Of a stretch of DNA of 18,535 bases, positions 5,787-12,077 are shown piece by piece (within the stretch, counting starts at the first letter, position 1; every line of letters begins with the position of its first letter). The notes under the pieces were generated by a model, which worked only from the letters and a program-made list of their open reading frames with translations, searched no databases and was not told where the DNA came from. This DNA comes from Octadecabacter sp. (GTDB lineage Bacteria > Pseudomonadota > Alphaproteobacteria > Rhodobacterales > Rhodobacteraceae), in assembly GCA_018500065.2 (NCBI GenBank), contig JAHBAO020000180.1:1-18535 (forward strand), given 5' to 3'. A program made the position numbers and the translations under genes.

Positions 5787-6955
5787 CAGTTGCCCTCCAG
5801 TGGCAGTGCCCGTTCCGCAATACGAGCAAAAAACGAAGCGCCATAAGGCGCAGTGGCGTCATCAAAGTCAAAATCAGGCTGATGCAATCCGGCAGTGTCG
5901 CCATTGCCGACAAACAAATACGCCCCCGGCAATTTTTCTAGGAAATAGGCGAAATCTTCTGCACCCATTTCCCGTGTTGCATCATCAACGACGTGCCCTT
6001 CCGCAGCAACCTCACGCGCAACCGCTACCGCGAATTCAGTTTGCTTAGGCGTGTTCACGGTCGCCGGAAACCCTTCCTCATAGCGCAGCACGGCCTCAAC
6101 CCCAAAAGACGCCGCCTGCCCTGCAACGATTTCAGCCATTCGACGCTTCACCATCGCTTTGACGTCCTTGTCAAACGTGCGCACCGTACCGCCAAGATAC
6201 GCGGTTTCGGGAATGATATTATCCGCCGTCCCCGCATGGATCATCGTCACCGACACCACCAAGTCATTCAGCGCATAGTGGTTGCGGCTGACAATGGTCG
6301 CCATCGCTTGCCCGATGGACAGCGCGGCCGTGATCGGATCGCGGGTTTCGTGTGGATAGGCCCCGTGCCCGCCGACGCCTTTGATATCAACATGAAACGT
6401 GTCCACGGACGCCATGATTGGGCCCGGTGTGGTGTAAAACTGACCAACAGGCGTGCCTGGCATATTGTGCAGCGCATAGACTTCTTTGATGTCAAAGCGC
6501 TCCAACATGCCTTCCTCAACCATCAGCTCGGCACCGCCACCCGTTTCCTCGGCGGGTTGGAAAATCAGCGCAATTCGCCCTTTGAAATTGCGCGTTTCGG
6601 CCAGATATTTCGCCGCCCCGAGCAACATCGTCGTGTGCCCGTCATGCCCGCAAGCGTGCATCTTGCCCTCGTTCACGGACGCCCACTCAGCCCCAGTGCT
6701 TTCCGTGATCGGCAGCGCATCCATGTCCGCGCGCAGCCCAATCGTCGGGCCACTACCCTGCCCGTCAATAATCGCAACCACACCAGAAATCGCGATGCCT
6801 TCGTGGATTTCGTCAATCCCGAACGCGCGTAGCCGCTCAACCACATAGGCGGCAGTCTGCTGGCAGTGCTGCCCCAGCTCGGGATGTTGATGCAGATAAC
6901 GACGCCACTGCGTCATCTCGTCCGCGAAGGCGGCAATTCGGTTTATCACTGGCAT
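5786..6955 (-). CDS. M20 family amidohydrolase (hippurate hydrolase / aminoacylase-like)
   Basis: A 389-residue metal-dependent amidohydrolase of the M20D group (HipO, IAA-amino-acid hydrolase, aminoacylase). In order: YLHQHPELG (20-28), LRADMDALPI (74-83), the metal-site HACGHDGHT (100-108, with C102 and H104), IFQPAEETGGGAELM (131-145, the catalytic glutamate pair E136/E137), ALHNMPG with H163, the lid-domain GVGGHGAYPH, and the C-terminal EMGAEDFAYFLEKLPGAYLF. The substrate, an N-acylated amino acid or amine, cannot be read from sequence. ATG 6955 is chosen because AGAGGT lies 6 bases before it and the sequence there matches the family N-terminus; upstream in-frame codons would run into mazG. 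It is the first gene of the minus-strand series, coupled to speB, which hints at an N-acyl or guanidino amine substrate. Confidence 0.88.
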   Translation of the reverse strand: MPVINRIAAFADEMTQWRRYLHQHPELGQHCQQTAAYVVERLRAFGIDEIHEGIAISGVVAIIDGQGSGPTIGLRADMDALPITESTGAEWASVNEGKMHACGHDGHTTMLLGAAKYLAETRNFKGRIALIFQPAEETGGGAELMVEEGMLERFDIKEVYALHNMPGTPVGQFYTTPGPIMASVDTFHVDIKGVGGHGAYPHETRDPITAALSIGQAMATIVSRNHYALNDLVVSVTMIHAGTADNIIPETAYLGGTVRTFDKDVKAMVKRRMAEIVAGQAASFGVEAVLRYEEGFPATVNTPKQTEFAVAVAREVAAEGHVVDDATREMGAEDFAYFLEKLPGAYLFVGNGDTAGLHQPDFDFDDATAPYGASFFARIAERALPLEGN

Positions 6956-7016
6956 GGGTGGACCTCTATGAGCGGGAACAATAGCGTGACTTTGACACCA
7001 AAGGAGCCGCCCCTCA

Positions 7017-7841
7017 ATGGCCGAAGACATGCTGATCCATTCCACCGACCCCGCCCAGCAAATGGACCGCCTTTTGGCGATCATGCGCGCCCTGCGTGAC
7101 CCTGAAACAGGCTGCCCGTGGGATATCGAGCAAACGTTTGCGACCATCGCCCCCTACACGATTGAAGAAGCCTACGAAGTTGCCGACGCGATTGAACGCG
7201 CAGATATGAACGACTTGCGCGGTGAGCTGGGCGATCTGCTTTTCCAATCCGTCTTCCACGCGCAAATGGCTGACGACGCGGGGCATTTCAATTTCAGCGA
7301 CGTCGCCCGCACGATGTCTGACAAAATGGTCGCGCGGCATCCCCATGTGTTTGGTAGCGAGTCGCGCGACAAATCCGCAGAGCAGCAAACCGCAGATTGG
7401 GAGATCATCAAAGCCGCAGAACGCGCAACCCGCGATGAGACCCGCACGCTTGACGGCGTGGCCATCGGCCTACCCGCCCTGCTGCGCGCTGAGAAACTTC
7501 AAAAACGCGCTGCACGCGTGGGGTTTGACTGGCCGGATGTGGGCCATGTGATTGATAAGATTGCCGAAGAAGCCGCCGAAGTGGTCGAGGCCCGCGATAC
7601 CCTAAGTCACGACGAGGTCACCGAAGAAGTCGGTGATCTGCTGTTCGTCATGGCCAACCTTGCGCGGCACCTGAACGTAAACCCAGAGGACGCACTTCGC
7701 GCTGCGAACGCAAAATTCATGCGACGGTTTGCAGGAATCGAAGACGCACTGGCCGCACGCGGCAGGACACCCGCCGACAGCGATCTGGCAGAAATGGATG
7801 CGTTGTGGGATGCGGTAAAAGCGCAAGAAAAGAACCGCTAA
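7017..7841 (+). CDS. mazG: Nucleoside triphosphate pyrophosphohydrolase MazG
   Basis: MazG cleaves nucleoside triphosphates to monophosphates and pyrophosphate, clearing non-canonical nucleotides and, in E. coli, lowering ppGpp under stress. The 274-residue protein has two MazG domains. The first carries CPWDIEQTF, then TIEEAYEVADAI and GELGDLLFQSVFHAQM, forming the E-x-x-E...E-x-x-D magnesium site. The second has IAEEAAEVVEARD and EEVGDLLFVMANLARHL, followed by NPEDALRAANAKFMRRF. Both metal sites look intact and the length matches the E. coli protein. The start ATG is preceded by AAAGGAG about 10 bases upstream; a second in-frame ATG at 7029 is possible. It diverges from the amidohydrolase across 61 bp and converges with the decayed region. 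Confidence 0.95.
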   Translation: MAEDMLIHSTDPAQQMDRLLAIMRALRDPETGCPWDIEQTFATIAPYTIEEAYEVADAIERADMNDLRGELGDLLFQSVFHAQMADDAGHFNFSDVARTMSDKMVARHPHVFGSESRDKSAEQQTADWEIIKAAERATRDETRTLDGVAIGLPALLRAEKLQKRAARVGFDWPDVGHVIDKIAEEAAEVVEARDTLSHDEVTEEVGDLLFVMANLARHLNVNPEDALRAANAKFMRRFAGIEDALAARGRTPADSDLAEMDALWDAVKAQEKNR

Positions 7842-8054
7842 GACAGCCCCAGCGCGGTGGTTGAAACACGCGCAAAACGCACGCCAAACTTGGGACAAAA
7901 CGTGCGCCGACAGTGCGACCAACCTTTTTCCCAAAACAAATGTGCTCTGGCCGCCGGAGGGTTCCACAAACCCTTCTTGCGCCAGCGCGTCCAAATGCCG
8001 ATTGAGCGTTGCAGGTTTCGTGCCTTCGTAGCCCCGCGCAACGTTCTCTGCGAC
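7838..8054 (-). pseudogene. Remnant of an IclR-family transcriptional regulator
   Basis: The minus-strand open frame contains KPATLNRHLDALAQEGFVEP, then STFVLGKRLVALSAHVLSQ. This corresponds to the recognition helix, wing and linker of the IclR N-terminal winged helix. The first helices of the domain and nearly all of the roughly 180-residue effector domain are missing. In another frame the stretch VRFARVSTTALGLS ends at a stop codon (7838-7840) and may be the original C-terminus, but this is weak. The remnant abuts the 3' end of mazG. It cannot make a working regulator. Confidence 0.6.
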
Positions 8055-8057
8055 CTT

Positions 8058-8234
8058 TGCATTGCCGGCGGCAAGATCAAATCCGCTATTCGCACAAGGA
8101 TTGACCATGCCTTTGAACTTTTGTCGCACAGTGTCCGGCCCAAGGTGCGCCATCGAAATGAACACGCCCTCTTGTTCAGGATTGTTGTTTCGCATCTCGG
8201 CGGAAATCCCGCGGCTAACCACATCACGGGTGCG
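8058..8234 (-). pseudogene. Remnant of a fumarate reductase / succinate dehydrogenase-like flavoprotein subunit
   Basis: About 59 residues, TRDVVSRGISAEM then EGVFISMAHLGPDTVRQKF and CANSGFDLAAGNAKV, match the middle of FrdA/SdhA-type flavoproteins. In those proteins RDVVSRAI is followed by the V-x-x-D-x-x-HLG block and then the G-K-V-x-V stretch before the FAD/active-site PTAHY. The N-terminal FAD-binding domain, PTAHY and the C-terminal domain are absent. The piece lies directly between Fe-S subunit and IclR remnants in the same reading frame, indicating collapse by internal deletions. Assigned by remembered family patterns, not alignment. Confidence 0.55.
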
Positions 8235-8249
8235 CGTCCCGTGGTGCAC

Positions 8250-8435
8250 GCCGTTCACCATCAATGCACTGCTGCCGCACATGCCCACACGACAAGCGAC
8301 GCGATAGCTTAGGGTCGGATCAGCGTTTTGCTGAACCCATGACACCGCATCCAGACCTGTTTGGTTCTCATGGGCGGGCACCTCAAACACATCCGTGGTG
8401 TTCGGCCTTCGCTCTATCGCTACGCTGAGATGTTT
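8250..8435 (-). pseudogene. Remnant of a succinate dehydrogenase / fumarate reductase-like iron-sulfur subunit
   Basis: The minus strand reads VAIERRPNTTDVFEVPAHEN, then QTGLDAVSWVQQNADPTLSY and RVACRVGMCGSSALMVNG. This is the N-terminal [2Fe-2S] ferredoxin-like domain of SdhB/FrdB-type proteins. The cluster motif is normally C-R-x-G-x-C-G-x-C; here the third cysteine is Ser (CRVGMCGSS). After MVNG the family sequence stops abruptly and flavoprotein sequence follows, so the last cysteine of the [2Fe-2S] site and the whole 3Fe-4S/4Fe-4S domain are lost. The frame is open upstream to the alcohol dehydrogenase stop, with no clear ATG. No functional product is expected. Confidence 0.65.
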
Positions 8436-8466
8436 TGACGTCGTGCCACCAAAACCTTTTGCGGTC

Positions 8467-9501
8467 TTACTTGGAAAAATCCGTGATCACTGCTGTTCCG
8501 GGGCGTGTCGGACCCTTCATCGCGCGCAATTCGGCGCTTGCGGCGGACAGCGGAACCACGCGGTCCAGCATCGGGGTCAAATCAACGTCGCCGCGTTCAA
8601 TCATGCTCAGCAAGGATGGATACTTCCACGATGGCATCCCGCGGGTTCCGTAAAACGCCAATTGCTTGGAATAAATGGCGCGCATGTTGACTTCCATCCG
8701 CCCATCACCCGCAGGCATGCCCACATGAACATGCCGCCCCAACGTGGCAAGGCATTCAACGGATGCGTTGGTGGTTTGGGCAATACCGAGCGCTTCTAAG
8801 GAAACCTGCGCACCGCCGCCCGTTATGTCGCGGATCGCGGCGGGCACGTCTTGGGTTGATGCATTCACAGCGGCATCTGCGCCCAAGTGCAGCGCGTGAT
8901 CCAGTTTTTCCTGCACAACATCAACAACAACGACTTGCGCGCCCAGCATCTTTGCCAACAGCAATGCCGACAGGCCAATCCCGCCCGTGCCATGCACGGC
9001 CACCCATTCGCCCGCACGCACATTCGCGCGATCTGTCAGTGCGTGCCATGCGGTCGTAACCCTGCACCCCAAACCCGCCGCAAGGGCTGGCGTGATCGTT
9101 TCCGGCAAATAGACCAGGTTGTGATCAAATGGCACGGCAACGAATTCGGCATAGGCACCGGGCGCGCCAAATCCGGGGACAATCGCACTTTCGCAAGTGT
9201 TGGACGCTCCTGTCTGGCAGGCGGGACAATCCCCGCACCCCAAAATAAACGGCGCAATCAACTTGTCGCCGACTTTGTATTTCGCTTGTGCGCCAGCTTC
9301 GACCACGGTTCCGCAATATTCATGCCCAAGGATGGACCCGTTGGTCACTTTGGGATGGCCCCCGACCCAACCGTGAAAATCAGATCGGCAAACGCCGCAC
9401 GCCGCGACCTTTAGGACCACACCGTTTTCGGGGCATGCCGGATCATCAACCGTTTCAATGGACAGGTCTTCGTTGAATTCTCTGACGACAGCTGCGCGCA
9501 T
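8467..9501 (-). CDS. Zinc-dependent alcohol dehydrogenase (medium-chain dehydrogenase/reductase)
   Basis: A 344-residue NAD(P)-dependent oxidoreductase. The catalytic zinc site is seen as CGVCRSDFHGW (C38), GHE (59-61) and a later GLGCRVTTAW; the structural zinc site is GCGDCPACQTGASNTC with four cysteines. The coenzyme-binding fold has HGTGGIGLSALLLAKMLGA, followed by an acidic residue (VVVVD), which favours NAD over NADP. The physiological alcohol is unknown. The ATG at 9501 has AAGGA about 8 bases upstream. It follows the gabD-like gene by only 27 bases, so the two probably form an operon acting on an alcohol-aldehyde-acid sequence, possibly 4-hydroxybutyrate to succinate semialdehyde to succinate; that assignment is inference. 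Confidence 0.88.
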   Translation of the reverse strand: MRAAVVREFNEDLSIETVDDPACPENGVVLKVAACGVCRSDFHGWVGGHPKVTNGSILGHEYCGTVVEAGAQAKYKVGDKLIAPFILGCGDCPACQTGASNTCESAIVPGFGAPGAYAEFVAVPFDHNLVYLPETITPALAAGLGCRVTTAWHALTDRANVRAGEWVAVHGTGGIGLSALLLAKMLGAQVVVVDVVQEKLDHALHLGADAAVNASTQDVPAAIRDITGGGAQVSLEALGIAQTTNASVECLATLGRHVHVGMPAGDGRMEVNMRAIYSKQLAFYGTRGMPSWKYPSLLSMIERGDVDLTPMLDRVVPLSAASAELRAMKGPTRPGTAVITDFSK

Positions 9502-9528
9502 CGGCTTTTCCTTCGATCTAAGTGAGTG

Positions 9529-10983
9529 TTATGCGTCCAATCCGGCGACGCACATGTACTTGACGGATAAATAATCTTCCAAACCTTGGCTGCCGCCTTC
9601 TTTGCCCATTCCGCTTTCTTTCAGCCCGCCAAAGGGCGCTTCAACGGTGGTGATCAGGCCGGAATTGATCCCGATAAGCCCGTATTGCAGCCTGTCGTTC
9701 AGGCGGAACGTCCGACCAAGCGATTTGGTATAAGCATAGGCCGCAAGGCCGAATTCCGTGGCATTGGCCGCATCGATTGCTTCTTCTTCGGTGTCGAACT
9801 TGAACACGGCAGACAGCGGGCCGAATATTTCTTCGGTGGCGAACTGCATATCTGCGGTTGCGTCGGTAATCACGGTTGGTTCGAAAAATGTGCCGCCCAA
9901 CGCGTGTCGTTTGCCGCCCGATAGGACTGTGGCGCCCTTAGCGGTCGCATCGGCGATCATCTCTTCGACCTTTTCAACACCGGCCATATCGATCATCGGC
10001 CCTTGCGCAACGCCGTCCTGCGTGCCGTCGCCAATGACCATCGCCTCGGTCGCGTCTTTCAGGCGCGCAACGAACGCGTCGTGAATTCCGGCCTGAACGT
10101 AAAAGCGGTTAGTGCACACACAGGTCTGGCCCATGTTGCGATACTTCGCGATCATCGCCCCTTCGATAGCGGCATCAATATCCGCATCATCGAACACAAT
10201 AAACGGTGCGTTGCCACCCAACTCCATTGAGACTTTCTTGACCGTATCAGCGGACTGTCGGATCAGCACTTTGCCCACGTCCGTGGACCCCGTGAAGGTA
10301 ACCTTTCGCACATCAGGGCTTGCCATGATCGCGCCGGCGATTTCGCGGGCGGAACCTGTGAGGATGTTCACAACACCGTCTGGAAACCCAACGTCCTGAC
10401 ACAGCTTGCCCCAGACCAAGCCTGAATATGGCGTGGCCGTTGCAGGTTTCGCAACAAGTGTGCACCCTGCCGCCAGCGCAGGCGCCAGCTTGCGCGCGAG
10501 CATTGAGGACGGGAAATTCCACGGCGTAATCGCCCCGACCACACCGACCGGATGACGGGTGACCATCAACCTGCGATCCGCCGTTGGCGCGGGGACGATT
10601 TCCCCCTTCGCGCGCCGGACCTCTTCTGCGAACCAACGCACATAAGCCGCACCAATTGCGATTTCGCCCCGCGCTTCCGCCAGCGGCTTGCCCTGTTCGG
10701 CTGTCAGCAGTTGCGCCAGCGGTTCTTGATTGTCCATCAAAGCATCATGCAGCTTGTGCAAAAGACCCACCCGAAACGACAGATCGCTGCGCGACCAGTC
10801 CGTGAACGCCGCCGTCGCAGCCGCAATCGCACGATCGGTTTCTGCAGCACCACAATTTGGAACCTGCCCCAAGTCTTCGCCCGTTGCGGGGTTTGTGACT
10901 GCGATCATTGCCCCGCTGTCGGCAGTGCTCCAATTCCCGCCAATCAAATTGGTTTGTAGCAACATGCCGCTAAAGTCGTTCAT
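9529..10983 (-). CDS. gabD: NAD(P)-dependent succinate-semialdehyde dehydrogenase (GabD-type aldehyde dehydrogenase)
   Basis: A 484-residue aldehyde dehydrogenase, close to the 482 of E. coli GabD. Motifs in order: AITPWNFP (151-158), FTGSTDVGKVL (230-240, coenzyme loop), MELGGNAPFIVFDDAD with general base E254, NMGQTCVCTNR with nucleophile C288, EEIFGPLSAVFKF, and the C-terminal EAPFGGLKESGMGKEGG. NMGQTCVCTNR and PFGGLKESGMGKEG are typical of the succinate-semialdehyde branch, though glutarate semialdehyde or another short semialdehyde is possible. The ATG at 10983 has AAGGA about 7 bases upstream. The gene is read away from a LysR regulator across 155 bp and leads the alcohol dehydrogenase gene. 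It would be the last step from GABA, linking it in pathway terms to the ureohydrolases. Confidence 0.85.
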   Translation of the reverse strand: MNDFSGMLLQTNLIGGNWSTADSGAMIAVTNPATGEDLGQVPNCGAAETDRAIAAATAAFTDWSRSDLSFRVGLLHKLHDALMDNQEPLAQLLTAEQGKPLAEARGEIAIGAAYVRWFAEEVRRAKGEIVPAPTADRRLMVTRHPVGVVGAITPWNFPSSMLARKLAPALAAGCTLVAKPATATPYSGLVWGKLCQDVGFPDGVVNILTGSAREIAGAIMASPDVRKVTFTGSTDVGKVLIRQSADTVKKVSMELGGNAPFIVFDDADIDAAIEGAMIAKYRNMGQTCVCTNRFYVQAGIHDAFVARLKDATEAMVIGDGTQDGVAQGPMIDMAGVEKVEEMIADATAKGATVLSGGKRHALGGTFFEPTVITDATADMQFATEEIFGPLSAVFKFDTEEEAIDAANATEFGLAAYAYTKSLGRTFRLNDRLQYGLIGINSGLITTVEAPFGGLKESGMGKEGGSQGLEDYLSVKYMCVAGLDA

Positions 10984-11000
10984 GGGTGATCCTTCAAGAA

Positions 11001-11016
11001 GTTAATGCGCGTTAAC
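11001..11016. promoter_or_regulatory. Candidate operator palindrome just upstream of the gabD-like gene
   Basis: GTTAATGCGCGTTAAC is a 16-base palindrome with one mismatched pair (7 of 8 pairs correct). It lies 17 bases before the gabD-like start and contains the T-N11-A spacing seen in LysR-type sites. Its position near the ribosome-binding site fits a promoter-proximal regulator site. Binding is not shown. Confidence 0.4.
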
Positions 11017-11070
11017 AAGTGCCTATCAGTAAGCTTGCGTGTATTGAAGGCTAATTTAACTTACGTTATC

Positions 11071-11085
11071 GAAAGCTAAGCTTTC
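11071..11085. promoter_or_regulatory. Candidate LysR-type operator, perfect palindrome GAAAGCT-A-AGCTTTC
   Basis: A perfect 7-base inverted repeat around a single A lies in the AT-rich middle of the gap between the divergent gabD-like and LysR genes. It is about 54 bases before the LysR start and 87 before gabD. LysR-type regulators usually bind such dyads between themselves and a divergent target, so this is the best candidate for their recognition site. I could not define -35/-10 boxes with confidence. Confidence 0.5.
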
Positions 11086-11138
11086 AAAAAACACACCCAA
11101 ACCGCAGATCAATGCGGCCCTGATCGGAACGTTCGAAA

Positions 11139-12023
11139 ATGACAATTCGTCAACTTCGCACCCTTGTTGCAATCGCTGACACAAATACGTTCAGCGCAGC
11201 GGCCAATGTGGTGCATGTGACCCATGCCGCCGTTAGTCAGCAGATGCAGGCGCTTGAGGCTGACTTGGGCATTGGGCTTTTTGACCGAAGCACGCGAACG
11301 CCAGAACTGACACCCGTTGCGCATAAGATCGTCGCCAAAGCCCGCAGACTGATTGAGGAATATGACAATCTGGTCCACTCGGCGTTGGGGGATGGCGGTT
11401 TAGCTGGCACCATCACACTGGGCGCTTTGCGGACAACACTCACGGGTCTTACGCCAAAGGCAATGTCGACGCTGACCGCGAAGTTCCCGGAAATGCGGCT
11501 GCATATTCGCCCCGGCCTGACAGCTGCTTTGTTTTTGGATGTTGAGCGCGGGTCCCTAGACGCCGCCATCGTTGTCAAACCGAACTTAGTGCCAAGCGGC
11601 CTTGTTTTTCGGGAGTTGGCGAAAGAGCCGTTGCAATTGATCGCCTCGGTTGACGAAACCGAACACAACCCCCTCAAACTGTTAAGAACGCGCCCCTTTA
11701 TCCGGTACGATCGCAACGCTGTCGTCGGAACACTTATCGACAACTGGATTTCCTCTAAGCGCATTCAAGTGTCCGAGACGATGGAATTAGACAGCCCCGA
11801 GGCAATCGCCTCTATGGTTCATGCAGGTCTCGGCGTCTCGATTGTGCCAGATCTTGCGGTAAAGCCAATTGATACCGTTCCAGTCAAACGTATCAGCCTC
11901 GGGACAGGAACGCCCTCTCGGATACTGGGGTTGGTCCACCGCGAAAACCAAGTCAAGAAGCGGGCGATCGACGCGGTGTTTGATGCGCTGTCGCACGCCA
12001 TTCAAACTTCAGCAAGCGATTGA
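11139..12023 (+). CDS. LysR-family transcriptional regulator
   Basis: A 294-residue protein with the LysR winged helix-turn-helix at about 1-60 (MTIRQLRTLVAIADTNTFSA, then HAAVSQQMQALEADLGIGLF and DRSTRTPELTP), a linker helix to about 85, and a two-lobed effector-binding domain (about 88-290) with the typical GSLDAAIVVKP and VHAGLGVSIVPDLAV stretches. LysR regulators bind as tetramers and respond to a small metabolite. Its divergence from the gabD-alcohol dehydrogenase pair across a palindrome-bearing 155-bp gap suggests it controls that pair; the inducer is unknown. It converges with uup, separated by 54 bases in which I see no clear terminator. Confidence 0.9.
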   Translation: MTIRQLRTLVAIADTNTFSAAANVVHVTHAAVSQQMQALEADLGIGLFDRSTRTPELTPVAHKIVAKARRLIEEYDNLVHSALGDGGLAGTITLGALRTTLTGLTPKAMSTLTAKFPEMRLHIRPGLTAALFLDVERGSLDAAIVVKPNLVPSGLVFRELAKEPLQLIASVDETEHNPLKLLRTRPFIRYDRNAVVGTLIDNWISSKRIQVSETMELDSPEAIASMVHAGLGVSIVPDLAVKPIDTVPVKRISLGTGTPSRILGLVHRENQVKKRAIDAVFDALSHAIQTSASD

Positions 12024-12077
12024 GACGCAGGCCTTTGGCGTTACCGCGGCGAAAATCCTTACGCCCACAAATCGGGC

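Noticed and set aside
4872..5846. Open frame of over 300 codons opposite agmatinase
   Set aside because: Its sequence is rich in Arg, His and Pro, as expected for an antisense shadow, while the minus strand carries all six ureohydrolase metal ligands.
5786..7147. Longer version of the M20 amidohydrolase starting at 7147
   Set aside because: The extra 64 residues overlap mazG antisense and do not resemble the family; ATG 6955 has a good ribosome-binding site and the family N-terminus.
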